Notes: generated by a model from the letters alone, not told the origin. Shown: positions 1-7,144, numbered from the stretch's first letter. The stretch: 9,005 nucleotides of DNA from Gorillibacterium sp. (GCA_023511325.1 JAIMBU010000066.1:1-9005), one strand, 5' to 3'. Numbers and translations: made by a program.

Positions 1-1040
1 TTGCTGATGTTACCCAAGACAAAGCTCGCTCTATCGCCAAAATCGCAGGTTCCGAAGTATGCGCCGATTATCGCGATTTGTTGGCTAGACCAGATATTGC
101 GGCGGTTTCGATATGCCTCCCGAACCACTTGCACTATGAGGCGGCAATGGCGGCGTTGCGTGCCGGGAAGCATGTCATTGTTGAGAAGCCGATGGCAGCT
201 TCGTTAGCGGAGTGCGATGCGATGAATGCGGCTGCTGAGGAAAGCGGTGCAATTCTGTCTACTGTTGCTCAAAACCGTTTTCTCACACCAATGATGAAGC
301 TAAAGTCAGTGCTGGATACCGGACTTATGGGTAGTATCGTCCATGCACAAGTAGATTCCTTCTGGTGGCGCGGCCATTGTTATTATGATTTATGGTGGCG
401 GGGAATGTGGGAGAAAGAAGGCGGCGGCTGTACGCTGAATCATGCTGTTCATCATATTGATCTGTTGTTATGGATGATGGGGCGTCCGTCAGAGGTGCAA
501 GCTGTGATGAGCAATACCTCACATGATAATGCTGAGGTGGAGGACTTATCGATTGCCCTGCTACGCTATTCGAATGGGGCTCTGGCACAGGTTACCAGCT
601 CGGTTGTTCATCACGGCCAAGAGCAGCAACTGATCTTTCAAGGCAAAGACGCTCGAGTATCGGTGCCCTGGAAGCTGAAGGCTTCCAAGTCAATGTCGAA
701 TGGCTTTCCTGAGGATAATCCGGAATTGGAGCAGCAGATCCAAGCTTACAATGATGCTTTACCCGAGCTGCAATACGAGGGTCATTACGGACAAATTGAC
801 AATGTTCTGCATGCGATCGAAACAGGGGAGCCTGTGCTGATCGGCGGGCAGAGCGGACGAGCTACCTTGGAATTGATCATGGCGATTTATAAATCAGCCA
901 GCACAGGTCAAGCAGTAAAATTACCTCTCAGTCCCGATGACCTCTTCTATACGAATGAGGGCGTACAAGCTAATGCGATTTATTTCTATGAGAAGAAGAC
1001 TTCTGTGGAGAACTTTCAGAACATCCCCATCTCAACATGA
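1..1040 (+). CDS. Gfo/Idh/MocA family oxidoreductase, 5' end cut by window edge
   Basis: NAD(P)-dependent sugar or cyclitol dehydrogenase-like protein. The reading frame is open from the first base (first full codon at 3), so the N-terminus with the GxGxxG dinucleotide loop lies outside the window; a TTG at 78 would be only an internal start. What is visible begins near the end of the Rossmann fold (ADVTQDKARSIAKIAG, then DIAAVSICLPNHLHYEAA). It continues through the family's EKP motif (EKPMAASLAECD, codons 183-191), whose Lys is the usual catalytic or cofactor-contacting residue. The substrate domain has GGGCTLNHAVHHIDLLLW, the glycine-rich/histidine signature (His codons at 441, 450 and 453). 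It lies 43 nt upstream of a second member of the family and heads an operon leading to aguA, so an aldonic/uronic acid or xylan-derived sugar substrate is plausible but unproven. The family call is firm; substrate cannot be read from the sequence. Confidence 0.93.
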   Translation, partial: ADVTQDKARSIAKIAGSEVCADYRDLLARPDIAAVSICLPNHLHYEAAMAALRAGKHVIVEKPMAASLAECDAMNAAAEESGAILSTVAQNRFLTPMMKLKSVLDTGLMGSIVHAQVDSFWWRGHCYYDLWWRGMWEKEGGGCTLNHAVHHIDLLLWMMGRPSEVQAVMSNTSHDNAEVEDLSIALLRYSNGALAQVTSSVVHHGQEQQLIFQGKDARVSVPWKLKASKSMSNGFPEDNPELEQQIQAYNDALPELQYEGHYGQIDNVLHAIETGEPVLIGGQSGRATLELIMAIYKSASTGQAVKLPLSPDDLFYTNEGVQANAIYFYEKKTSVENFQNIPIST

Positions 1041-1083
1041 AGAAAATGATTAAAATAGCAATGATATAGGAGGACAGGAAATC

Positions 1084-2163
1084 ATGCAAAAGCAAGATGG
1101 TATGAACTATGCGCCGAAAGGCAAACCCAACGCAGTATGTGAGCAAGGTGAGTTTATTTTCGCTGCTATTGGTCTTGATCATGGGCATATTTATGGCATG
1201 TGTAATGGTCTGCAGGAAGCGGGTGCGCAACTAAAATGGGTTTATGATCCGGATCCGACCAAGGTGGAGAAATTCGTTCAAACGTATCCAGGGGTACAAG
1301 TAGCCAGATCTGAGCAAGAAGTGCTTCAGGATACGGAGGTTCGTTTGGTGGCAGGAGCGGCTGTGACGTCTGAACGTTGCGCGCTGGGCATGAGGGTGAT
1401 GTCGCATGGCAAGGATTATTTTACCGATAAAGCACCTATGACGACATTGGAGCAGCTAGCTACAGCAAAGGATATAGTGGCGAGTACCGGTTTAAAGTAC
1501 GCTGTCTATTATAGTGAACGTCTGCATGTGGAGAGTGCAGTTTATACAGGACAGCTGATTGAGCAAGGTGCGATCGGTCGTGTGTTGCAGGTGAGCGGCT
1601 ATGGTCCGCATCGAATAAGTATAGCTGCCAGACCACCTTGGTTTTTCAATCACAACCAATTTGGTGGGATTCTCTGCGATATCGGCAGCCATCAGGTAGA
1701 ACAATTTCTCTACTACAGCGGAGCGAAAGATGCACGAGTCGTTCACAGTCAGGTAGCCAATTATCATCATAAACAGTATCCAACCTTTGAGGATTTCGGT
1801 GACTGTAACATGGTTGCTGACAACGGTTCAACCGGATATTTCCGGGTGGACTGGTTTACCCCAAAAGGGCTAAGCACGTGGGGTGATGGCAGGACAATCA
1901 TCTTGGGCACGGAGGGTTACATTGAATTGCGTAAATACGTGGATATCACCAGGAAAACCGGTGGAAATCAAGTTTATCTGGTCAATCATGAAGGTGAATA
2001 CCATTTCGATGTTAACGGACAGATCGGATTTCCTTATTTCGGTGAATTGATTATGGATTGTTTACACCGTACAGAGAAGGCGATGACCCAAGAGCACGCA
2101 TTTAAAGCGGCGGAGCTCTGCTTGATTGCTCAGCGGGATGCTCATTTGATTGAAGGGGCTTGA
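1084..2163 (+). CDS. Gfo/Idh/MocA family oxidoreductase, divergent second copy
   Basis: A 359-aa protein of Gfo/Idh/MocA type and normal length for the family. The start is an ATG preceded by AGGAGG (1068-1073) at 10 nt. The N-terminal Rossmann strand reads [13 protein letters not shown], so the textbook GxGxxG is replaced by GLDHGH. The EKP motif is replaced by TDKAPM (D115, K116, P118): the Lys and Pro remain but an Ala is inserted. The C-terminal domain has [20 protein letters not shown] (His203), matching the family's GG...D.G.H substrate-site segment, and later a long beta-rich part ([23 protein letters not shown]) as expected. It differs clearly from the upstream protein, so this is not a recent tandem duplication. 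It ends 29 nt before aguA, in the same operon. The cofactor and substrate are unknown; a role on glucuronate-type sugars is inferred only from position. Confidence 0.92.
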   Translation: MQKQDGMNYAPKGKPNAVCEQGEFIFAAIGLDHGHIYGMCNGLQEAGAQLKWVYDPDPTKVEKFVQTYPGVQVARSEQEVLQDTEVRLVAGAAVTSERCALGMRVMSHGKDYFTDKAPMTTLEQLATAKDIVASTGLKYAVYYSERLHVESAVYTGQLIEQGAIGRVLQVSGYGPHRISIAARPPWFFNHNQFGGILCDIGSHQVEQFLYYSGAKDARVVHSQVANYHHKQYPTFEDFGDCNMVADNGSTGYFRVDWFTPKGLSTWGDGRTIILGTEGYIELRKYVDITRKTGGNQVYLVNHEGEYHFDVNGQIGFPYFGELIMDCLHRTEKAMTQEHAFKAAELCLIAQRDAHLIEGA

Positions 2164-2179
2164 TGGTTATACATGGCGC

Positions 2180-2187
2180 AGGAGGGG
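2180..2187 (+). promoter_or_regulatory. Ribosome binding site deciding the aguA start
   Basis: AGGAGGGG sits 5 nt (7 nt from the AGGAGG core) before ATG 2193. Two in-frame upstream starts exist: TTG 2160 and ATG 2163. The latter overlaps the preceding stop as TGATG and has only a weak AAGGGG (2153-2158) at 4 nt. The 2193 start also places the N-terminal CWL segment about where it sits in GH67 enzymes known from Geobacillus (from memory). Confidence 0.75.
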
Positions 2188-2192
2188 AAAGA

Positions 2193-4253
2193 ATGATAGC
2201 TGATCGCAGTTATTCATGCTGGTTACACAGTGAGGAAATAAATGATCCAACGATAAGAAGTTACTATATGGACCGATGCACTGAAATCGTGTCGATTGGG
2301 CAATCCAGTCTGTTGCAGAGTGCAGTTAATGAACTGAGGAGCGGCATCTTCTCTATGCTGGGTGTAAATCCGAGTCACACTGATCAGCCGCAAGGGTCGC
2401 ATTATATCCTCGTAAGCAATCTTACCGATTTGGCAGCAACCGAATGGGCAATTGATGCGGAGACGGATTCTAGCCTTGGAGAGGAAGGCTATGTCCTTCG
2501 CACTTGTGAAGTGGAAGGCAGACATGGGATCATAGTAGCTGGGAAAAAAGATCGCAGTGTGTTATACGCGGCATTTCACTTGTTACGACTGCTTCGAAGC
2601 GGGCAGCGTTTAGAGACACTCGATATCAGAGAAATCCCAGCCAACGGGTTACGCATGATCAACCAATGGGATAACATGGACGGCTCGATTGAAAGAGGGT
2701 ATGCCGGTAAATCAATATTCTACGAGGGTAACCACGTCACAACAGATTTGACGCGTGTGCGTGATTATGCCCGGCTGTTGGCATCCGTTGGGATCAATGC
2801 GATCGCCGTGAATAATGTGAATGTGCATGAGGTAGAAACACGATTGATTACAGATCTGCTACCGGAGGTAGCAGGACTTGCCGCTGTTTTCCGCAGTTAC
2901 GGTATCCAGTTATTTCTCAGTATCAATTATGCGAGCCCTGTGCAGATCGGTGGGTTAGCAACGGCGGACCCACTCGATCCGGGTGTCAAACAATGGTGGG
3001 CAGCTGTTGCAGACCATATTTATCAGACCATTCCCGATTTCGGCGGCTTTCTAGTCAAAGCAGATTCGGAGTATCGTCCGGGTCCTTTCACCTATGGGCG
3101 GGATCATGCCGATGGAGCGAATATGCTAGCGGAGGCACTGGAGCCTTATGGCGGGCTAGTGATCTGGCGGTGTTTTGTCTACAATTGCCTCCAGGATTGG
3201 CGAGATCGTTCCACTGATCGAGCCAAAGCCGCATACGACACCTATACGCAACATGACGGTCAATTTAGGAAAAACGTAATTCTACAAATCAAGAATGGCC
3301 CGATGGATTTCCAAGTGCGCGAACCCGTATCACCACTATTCGGGGGAATGACGGCAACGAATCAAATGTTAGAATTGCAAATCACCCAAGAGTACACGGG
3401 ACAACAACGGCATTTGTGTTATCTGGTTCCGCAATGGAAGGAAATCCTTGAATTCGACACCTATGCCGAAGAACAAGGTTCTACCATTGCTGACATCGCA
3501 AGCGGCTCATTGTATGGACGACCATTGGGTGGCATTGTTGCCGTATCCAATATCGGTAATGATACGAACTGGACCGGGCATCTATTAGCGCAAGCTAATT
3601 TATATGGCTTTGGACGTTTGACCTGGAATCCGCGGCTTACTTCCGAGGAGATCACACGTGAGTGGATTGAGCTGACGTTTGGGGTTGCCCCACAAGTCGT
3701 CGCCACTGTTTCACGCATGCTGCTGAATTCCTGGAGCATTTACGAGAATTATACCGCACCGCTTGGCGTGGGTTGGATGGTAAACTCGGGGCATCATTAT
3801 GGACCGAATGTGGATGGCTACGAGTATTCCAAGTGGGGGACGTATCACTTTGCTGATTGCCATGGAATTGGTGTCGATCGAACCATTCGATCTGGTACGG
3901 GGTATGCTGGTCAATATCATTCACTAAACGCGGAGGCCTATGAATCCATAGAGGCCTGTCCAGATGAGCTGCTACTGTTCTTCCACCATGTTCCTTATAC
4001 GCACCAATTGAAATCAGGCAAAACCGTGATCCAGCATATTTACGATTCCCACTTCGCAGGTGCCAGCCAGGCGCAGGAATTAATAGAAGCATGGCGAACG
4101 CTCCAAGGAAAGCTGGACGAGAATCAGCATCAACAAGTGTCCATGCGACTGGAAGCGCAAGCTGAACATGCCAAAGAATGGCGCGATTTGATCAATACTT
4201 ATTTCTACCGCAAATCGGGCATTCCCGATGCGGAAAATCGTACTATCTATTAA
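2193..4253 (+). CDS. aguA: GH67 alpha-glucuronidase
   Basis: Releases D-glucuronic acid or its 4-O-methyl ether from the non-reducing-end xylose of aldouronic acids produced from glucuronoxylan. The protein has 686 aa, close to bacterial GH67 enzymes (about 680), and no signal peptide, so it acts in the cytoplasm on imported oligosaccharides. It has an N-terminal beta domain (about 1-145), the start of the TIM barrel at [20 protein letters not shown], the general-acid segment [11 protein letters not shown] with Glu293, and [11 protein letters not shown] with Asp372. ITQEYTG follows with Glu400, then the C-terminal helical region ending [17 protein letters not shown]. The spacing 293/372/400 equals that of the known Geobacillus triad Glu285/Asp364/Glu392 with a constant offset of 8 (from memory). 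It follows the second oxidoreductase by 29 nt and is followed by a terminator. The triad is complete, so an active enzyme is expected. Confidence 0.97.
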   Translation: MIADRSYSCWLHSEEINDPTIRSYYMDRCTEIVSIGQSSLLQSAVNELRSGIFSMLGVNPSHTDQPQGSHYILVSNLTDLAATEWAIDAETDSSLGEEGYVLRTCEVEGRHGIIVAGKKDRSVLYAAFHLLRLLRSGQRLETLDIREIPANGLRMINQWDNMDGSIERGYAGKSIFYEGNHVTTDLTRVRDYARLLASVGINAIAVNNVNVHEVETRLITDLLPEVAGLAAVFRSYGIQLFLSINYASPVQIGGLATADPLDPGVKQWWAAVADHIYQTIPDFGGFLVKADSEYRPGPFTYGRDHADGANMLAEALEPYGGLVIWRCFVYNCLQDWRDRSTDRAKAAYDTYTQHDGQFRKNVILQIKNGPMDFQVREPVSPLFGGMTATNQMLELQITQEYTGQQRHLCYLVPQWKEILEFDTYAEEQGSTIADIASGSLYGRPLGGIVAVSNIGNDTNWTGHLLAQANLYGFGRLTWNPRLTSEEITREWIELTFGVAPQVVATVSRMLLNSWSIYENYTAPLGVGWMVNSGHHYGPNVDGYEYSKWGTYHFADCHGIGVDRTIRSGTGYAGQYHSLNAEAYESIEACPDELLLFFHHVPYTHQLKSGKTVIQHIYDSHFAGASQAQELIEAWRTLQGKLDENQHQQVSMRLEAQAEHAKEWRDLINTYFYRKSGIPDAENRTIY

Positions 4254-4275
4254 AAGCAAAGATCAGTATATTTGC

Positions 4276-4315
4276 AACTCAAGAAAGCCTTGCTGGATGG
4301 AGGCTTTTTTGAGTT
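4276..4315 (+). terminator. Intrinsic terminator after aguA
   Basis: Arms AACTCAAGAAAGCCT (4276-4290) and AGGCTTTTTTGAGTT (4301-4315) pair over 15 positions with one G-U, around a 10-nt loop. The GC-rich top of the stem is followed directly by six T, the usual intrinsic terminator layout. It lies 22 nt after the aguA stop and would end the oxidoreductase-aguA transcript. Because the outer arms are A/T-rich and complementary, it may act weakly in both directions. Confidence 0.85.
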
Positions 4316-4373
4316 GTAGAGCTGTAAGGCTTTTTTGAGTTGTAGAATTGAGGAGAGTCTTTTTAATTGTGAA
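4301..4373 (+). repeat. Tandem repeats of the terminator 3' arm
   Basis: The 20-mer AGGCTTTTTTGAGTTGTAGA at 4301-4320 is repeated exactly at 4327-4346, a period of 26. A decayed third copy, AGTCTTTTTAATTGTGAA, is at 4356-4373. Only the first copy is adjacent to its left arm, but the second could pair with the same left arm (4276-4290) over a longer loop. This looks like slippage or a local duplication of the terminator tail. The rest of the 242-bp spacer before the esterase (to 4501) shows no convincing promoter, operator or small gene. Confidence 0.8.
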
Positions 4374-4490
4374 GGTGCCTGTTAGTGTATCAATGGTAAA
4401 ACTAGATCTATGAATGGCGGTATTTTCTCAGTTCGCTATTTCGGGGGTAGCCCAAACGGAACATCTATATTAAACTGAGTGAATAATAGT

Positions 4491-4495
4491 AGGAG
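4491..4495 (+). promoter_or_regulatory. Ribosome binding site deciding the esterase start
   Basis: AGGAG directly abuts ATG 4496 (zero spacing), which could not work as a normal start. The in-frame GTG at 4502 is 6 nt away, close to ideal, and is chosen. An in-frame TAG at 4490 excludes any start further upstream. Confidence 0.65.
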
Positions 4496-4501
4496 ATGAA
4501 A

Positions 4502-5470
4502 GTGGGGTTATCTATCTTGCACGCAATTGAGAGTAGGATTAAGGAACTCGAACAACGTTTACCGGAGCTTACGGCTCAGCCTGATTTAGCCGAGTTTTGG
4601 GATAAAACGCTAACGGAAGAAAAAGCAGCAGCTTGGAATCATTCTCGTGAGCAGGTAGCTTCTCCAATGCTGCAAACAACAGTCTATAAAGCGATCTACG
4701 CAGGGTATGCGGAGACATCCGTGCATGGCTGGTTTATGACTCCTGCTACGCCGATTCGCCGGCCGCTTCCTTGTATTGTGATGTTTCATGGCTACACAGG
4801 CTCGAAGGGAATGCCCGAGGATTATGCATCTTGGCTCTTGATGGGTTTCGCTGTGTTCGCGATTGATGTTCGCGGGCAAGGCGGAGAGACAGGGAATGCG
4901 CTTACCCAAGCTACGGGAATGACCAAAGGCTGGATTACGCAAGGGATCGACGATAAAGCAACCTGCTACTATAAAGCCATTACCATAGATGGGTTGCGGG
5001 CGATTCGCTTCGCCATGGAGCAACCGGAGATTGATCCAGAGCGGATCATTGTGATGGGGACAAGTCAAGGTGGTGGATTAGCACTAGTCACAACAGCCCT
5101 ACAGCCAAAGGTTAAGGTAACGATCGCTGCTATTCCCAACATGTGCAACATGGATCATGGTCTGCTTAATTCAACGAGTTCTCTGACGGAAGCCTCTGAG
5201 TATGTAAGTCGCTTTCCTGATAAGCTGGACGAAGTGCTGACCACGCTCAGTTATTTTGATGCGATGAACTTGGCGGAACGAATTACGACCCCCGTGCTGT
5301 GCTCAGCTAGCCTTAAGGATTCGGTATGTCTGCCGGAAGCAATCTTCTCCGCCTATAACCGGATACCGGGAACTGCTAAAGAGATGATTGTTTATCCGTT
5401 TAACGGCCACTGGACAGGTCCAGATCATACACGTGCAGCCTACACATTTATTTGCAAGCATATGGATTAA
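4502..5470 (+). CDS. CE7 acetyl-xylan esterase / cephalosporin-C deacetylase
   Basis: Alpha/beta-hydrolase of carbohydrate esterase family 7, which removes acetyl groups from short xylo-oligosaccharides. It has 322 aa from GTG 4502 (324 from ATG 4496), the usual CE7 length, and no signal peptide, so it is cytoplasmic. It starts with the family's N-terminal helix segment (LAEFWDKTL). The oxyanion region is VMFHGYTGSKG and RGQGG (Arg124, Gln126). Then come the YYKAITIDGLRAI segment, the nucleophile elbow GTSQGGG (Ser188), the acid at LKDS (Asp273) and the base at NGHW (His303). These positions are almost those recalled for the Thermotoga maritima enzyme (Ser188/Asp274/His303), supporting the GTG start. 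One signature deviates: CE7 proteins normally have His-Glu at the base, and here it is His303-Trp304. It stands 248 bp after aguA and beyond its terminator, so it may have its own promoter. Family certain, exact acetylated substrate not. Confidence 0.93.
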   Translation: MGLSILHAIESRIKELEQRLPELTAQPDLAEFWDKTLTEEKAAAWNHSREQVASPMLQTTVYKAIYAGYAETSVHGWFMTPATPIRRPLPCIVMFHGYTGSKGMPEDYASWLLMGFAVFAIDVRGQGGETGNALTQATGMTKGWITQGIDDKATCYYKAITIDGLRAIRFAMEQPEIDPERIIVMGTSQGGGLALVTTALQPKVKVTIAAIPNMCNMDHGLLNSTSSLTEASEYVSRFPDKLDEVLTTLSYFDAMNLAERITTPVLCSASLKDSVCLPEAIFSAYNRIPGTAKEMIVYPFNGHWTGPDHTRAAYTFICKHMD

Positions 5471-5518
5471 ATCAACAGCGGACTAATAGAGAAGACAAGT
5501 GGTAGGGCGATTAAAAAC

Positions 5519-5550
5519 AAGAGGGGTACCACATGATGGCAACCCTTCTT
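5519..5550. terminator. Possible weak terminator after the esterase
   Basis: AAGAGGGGT (5519-5527) and ACCCTTCTT (5542-5550) form 9 pairs with one G-U around a 14-nt loop, 49 nt after the esterase stop. The T-run on the + side is poor (CTTCTTCAAAAT). On the - side the hairpin is followed by TTGTTTTTAA, which is better. It is therefore a candidate only, perhaps working mainly against leftward transcription. Confidence 0.4.
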
Positions 5551-5595
5551 CAAAATATCAGACTAACATGCTGGCAGACTTCATTAAAACAATTG

Positions 5596-5774
5596 TAACG
5601 GACCCCAGAGACGCTATTTGCTCCAAATGAACGCTTTTCATCTTTAACGGACCTCAGGGACGCTATGCTTTCTCTGAACTAAGGAAAATGGATCCAATGG
5701 GCAAATAGCATCACTGGGGTCCGTTAAAATCTGAAATAGGCTTAGAATCAGCTAATAAGATGTCAGGTCCGTTA
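5596..5774. repeat. Symmetric inverted array of TAACGGACC repeats
   Basis: Four related units fill most of the 427-bp gap between the esterase and the azoreductase terminator. Unit A (5596-5621) and unit B (5645-5668) are direct copies beginning TAACGGACCCCAGAGACGC and TAACGGACCTCAGGGACGC. Unit C (5701-5726) is an inverted copy, 24 of 26 bases identical to A and ending GGGGTCCGTTA. Unit D (about 5761-5774) is a decayed inverted copy ending AGGTCCGTTA. A to B is 49 nt and D to C is 48 nt, so the array is symmetric about position 5685. RNA from it could fold into one long cruciform-like hairpin. An inverted GAGCAAAT at 5783-5790 may be the end of a further unit. There is no ORF or transposase within; it resembles a REP- or MITE-like dispersed intergenic element. 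Confidence 0.8.
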
Positions 5775-5822
5775 GCGAAAATGAGCAAATGTGTGCCGTT
5801 TCTTCTTAACTAATCAGCAGCT

Positions 5823-5870
5823 AAATAAAAACGATCTTCCTCCGGGGGCGGAGGAGGATCGTTTTTATTT
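5823..5870. terminator. Strong bidirectional terminator downstream of azoR
   Basis: A 21-bp stem, with one T-G pair, has outer arms AAATAAAAACGATC... (5823-5843) and ...GATCGTTTTTATTT (5850-5870) around loop GGGGGC. It has a GC-rich top and a T-run on both sides. It lies 27 nt beyond the azoreductase stop and ends that minus-strand transcript; it can also stop + transcripts arriving through the repeat array. Confidence 0.92.
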
Positions 5871-5897
5871 GTCGTAGAAGTATAGTGGGTTGAAAAA

Positions 5898-6533
5898 TTA
5901 GAATGTTTGGGCGAGTTCCTGTGCCTGCTTGATCCCCTCAGCTTTAATCGCATCAGCCTTTTCGGGTGCTAAAGCGATACCTTCAATATAGATGCCCTGA
6001 TAATCTTCAACGCCATAGAACTTGGTGATCGCCTTCAGATAACGATCGCCCATCTCTATCTCAGCACTAGGACCGTAGGAGTAAATACCACCACGTGCTT
6101 GAATGTGCAAGACTTTACGTCCTCCAAGCAAACCAACAGGACCTTGTTCTGTGTATTTAAAAGTCTTGCCTACTACGCTGACGGCATCAATGTATGCCTT
6201 CAAAACTGGAGGGAAGCTTAAGTTCCAAAGCGGTGTAACAAATACATATTTGTCGGCTTCAACGAATTGCTCAACTAGCGCACCTAGCTTGCCAACCTTG
6301 CGTTTTTCTTCAGCTGTGAGTTGATCGAATTCTGTACCACTAGCTAACTTACCCCAACCACTAAAAACATCATTATCGATATAGGGAACATCCGCTTCGT
6401 AAAGATCCAGATGAATGACCTCATCCTCAGGATGTGCTTTAATGTAGGCCTCTTTGAAAACTTTACCGACTGCAAGGCTATAAGACGCCTGTTCATCGTG
6501 GGGACGTGCAGTAATATAAAGTAGTTTAGTCAT
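5898..6533 (-). CDS. azoR: FMN-dependent NADH-azoreductase (AzoR family)
   Basis: Flavodoxin-like quinone/azo reductase, a cytoplasmic FMN-bound homodimer in this family that reduces quinones and azo compounds by two electrons using NADH and so protects against electrophiles. It has 211 aa, the normal length. The N-terminal strand [17 protein letters not shown] carries the FMN phosphate loop (Ser17-Ser19). The signature [17 protein letters not shown] (Pro101, Asn104) and ARGGIYS (Arg147-Gly149) are the other flavin-binding segments. The start ATG has AGAGGA (6543-6548) at 9 nt. It has its own promoter and terminator. Its upstream neighbour is a YodB-like HxlR repressor; in B. subtilis YodB represses azoR1, which supports an electrophile-response role here. 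Specific substrates cannot be deduced. Confidence 0.93.
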   Translation of the reverse strand: MTKLLYITARPHDEQASYSLAVGKVFKEAYIKAHPEDEVIHLDLYEADVPYIDNDVFSGWGKLASGTEFDQLTAEEKRKVGKLGALVEQFVEADKYVFVTPLWNLSFPPVLKAYIDAVSVVGKTFKYTEQGPVGLLGGRKVLHIQARGGIYSYGPSAEIEMGDRYLKAITKFYGVEDYQGIYIEGIALAPEKADAIKAEGIKQAQELAQTF

Positions 6534-6574
6534 ATTGGAACATCCTCTCTTTTTGGGTTATCTGAATGAAACTA

Positions 6575-6604
6575 AGATTACACCAATAGGCTTACTATTG
6601 TCAA
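6575..6604 (-). promoter_or_regulatory. azoR promoter
   Basis: Read on the minus strand, a perfect TTGACA (6604-6599) is followed after 18 nt by TAATCT (6580-6575), a weak -10. The predicted start near 6568 gives a leader of about 35 nt with the AGAGGA ribosome site. The poor -10 and long spacer fit a promoter that is normally kept low or controlled. Confidence 0.65.
6584..6600. promoter_or_regulatory. Candidate operator in the azoR promoter
   Basis: Inverted repeat CAATAG-GCTTA-CTATTG has 6-bp perfect arms and a 5-nt spacer. It lies between -35 and -10 and overlaps the -35 by two bases. On the minus strand it contains AATAGTAAGC, which recurs upstream of the hxlR-type regulator gene (7169-7178). 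The size and position suit a dimeric winged-helix repressor, probably the neighbouring HxlR protein; the binder is inferred. Confidence 0.55.
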
Positions 6605-6680
6605 GCCGATTATAAATAATAAGTTAATTATCCAATTCCTAACTTATCTTCAGCTTTTTTAAGTATTTGCTAAAACAAAC

Positions 6681-6724
6681 GAGGCTATCCCTGCGGTCTT
6701 GTCAGACCAGCTAAGGACAGCCTC
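6681..6724 (-). terminator. Terminator after the HxlR regulator gene
   Basis: Outer arms GAGGCTATCC (6681-6690) and GGACAGCCTC (6715-6724) pair with one mismatch. An inner stem GGTCT/AGACC closes on TGTC. On the minus strand the hairpin is followed by GTTTGTTTTAGC, an acceptable T-rich tail. It separates the regulator transcript from azoR. Confidence 0.75.
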
Positions 6725-6759
6725 TTACGATTTTTGAAGGTAAGTATTACTAGCCAAAG

Positions 6760-7095
6760 TTAGAGCTGTTCAGTAGGGCATAGTGAAATCCACTTATCGG
6801 CCCATCTCTGCATTTCTTTCATGATCGGTTCAAGCTCTCGACCCATCTCTGTCAGCAAATATTCAATCCGGACAGGTGTTTCTGGATATACATTTCGGGT
6901 AACAATTCCCGCTTCTTCAAGCTGCTTCAGACGTTCAGCTAGCATTCGATCGCTCATATTGGGGATGCGATCCACGATTTCCCCAAAACGCTTGCTGTCC
7001 GTAAGAAGTGTTTGAATAATCAGCCCGGTCCATCTTTTGCCGAATAATTCAAAAGCGGCCTCAAATTTAGGACATAGGGTGTGTGGATTGTGCAT
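6760..7095 (-). CDS. HxlR/DUF24 (MarR-like) regulator, YodB-like redox sensor
   Basis: Winged-helix DNA-binding protein of the HxlR family, 111 aa from ATG 7095, usual for the family. The N-terminus HNPHTLCPKFEAAFELFGKRWTGLII is the family hallmark with Cys8. The recognition region spans about residues 34-60 (RFGEIVDRIPNMSDRMLAERLKQLEEAGI) and the wing about 63-82 (VTRNVYPETPVRIEYLLTE). A second Cys lies near the C-terminus (Cys106, SLCPT). Known YodB of B. subtilis senses diamide and quinones through Cys6 with C-terminal Cys101/108; the same layout and the azoR neighbour suggest a functional counterpart, which I infer without proof of orthology. The longer start at ATG 7110 is unlikely: GGAG (7105-7108) lies inside that extension, 9 nt before ATG 7095. 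Palindromes in its own promoter suggest autoregulation. Confidence 0.9.
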   Translation of the reverse strand: MHNPHTLCPKFEAAFELFGKRWTGLIIQTLLTDSKRFGEIVDRIPNMSDRMLAERLKQLEEAGIVTRNVYPETPVRIEYLLTEMGRELEPIMKEMQRWADKWISLCPTEQL

Positions 7096-7104
7096 ATTCA
7101 TCAT

Positions 7105-7108
7105 CTCC
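7105..7108 (-). promoter_or_regulatory. Ribosome binding site deciding the HxlR regulator start
   Basis: The minus strand reads ATGGAGATGATGAATATG with four in-frame ATGs. GGAG overlaps the first and is 9 nt from the fourth (7095-7093). The second and third ATGs are too close to it. No Shine-Dalgarno sequence precedes the first ATG. Confidence 0.55.
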
Positions 7109-7115
7109 ATTAACT

Positions 7116-7124
7116 ATTATATCA
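7116..7124 (-). promoter_or_regulatory. Extended -10 promoter of the HxlR regulator gene
   Basis: The minus strand has TGATATAAT, a perfect extended -10 (TGnTATAAT). A TTGACA at 7138-7133 is only 11 nt upstream, too close to serve as its -35, so the TG extension probably compensates. Transcription would start near 7109, giving a very short leader of about 14 nt before ATG 7095. Confidence 0.5.
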
Positions 7125-7127
7125 CAG

Positions 7128-7144
7128 TTACTTGTCAAAAGTAA
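7128..7144. promoter_or_regulatory. Candidate operator upstream of the HxlR regulator gene
   Basis: Perfect inverted repeat TTACTT-GTCAA-AAGTAA has 6-bp arms and a 5-nt spacer, the same geometry as the azoR palindrome. It lies just upstream of the extended -10, where a bound dimer would block polymerase. Autoregulation by the HxlR protein is the simplest reading. Confidence 0.55.

Noticed and set aside
78..1040. First oxidoreductase starting at TTG 78
   Set aside because: The same frame is open and family-like back to position 3 (Rossmann-fold residues), so the gene begins upstream of the window.
2160..2192. Longer aguA start at TTG 2160 or ATG 2163 overlapping the preceding stop
   Set aside because: The TGATG overlap is attractive for coupling, but the AGGAGGGG site before ATG 2193 is much stronger and the shorter protein matches the known GH67 N-terminus.
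3652..4092. 146-codon open frame on the minus strand inside aguA
   Set aside because: It lies wholly within a firmly identified GH67 gene, has no ribosome site or family resemblance, and its composition is that of an antisense shadow.
4347..4495. Promoter or catabolite-repression (cre) site before the esterase
   Set aside because: TTGTGA at 4367 and TATATT at 4466 have no partners at proper spacing, and no sequence matches the cre consensus well enough.
4610..5068. 152-codon open frame on the minus strand inside the CE7 esterase
   Set aside because: Antisense shadow of a gene with a complete catalytic triad; the peptide is rich in His, Arg and Cys with no domain pattern.
5596..5774. CRISPR array in the repeat region
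   Set aside because: Only four units, in two orientations, of diverging sequence and without cas genes; the symmetry fits an inverted repeat element instead.
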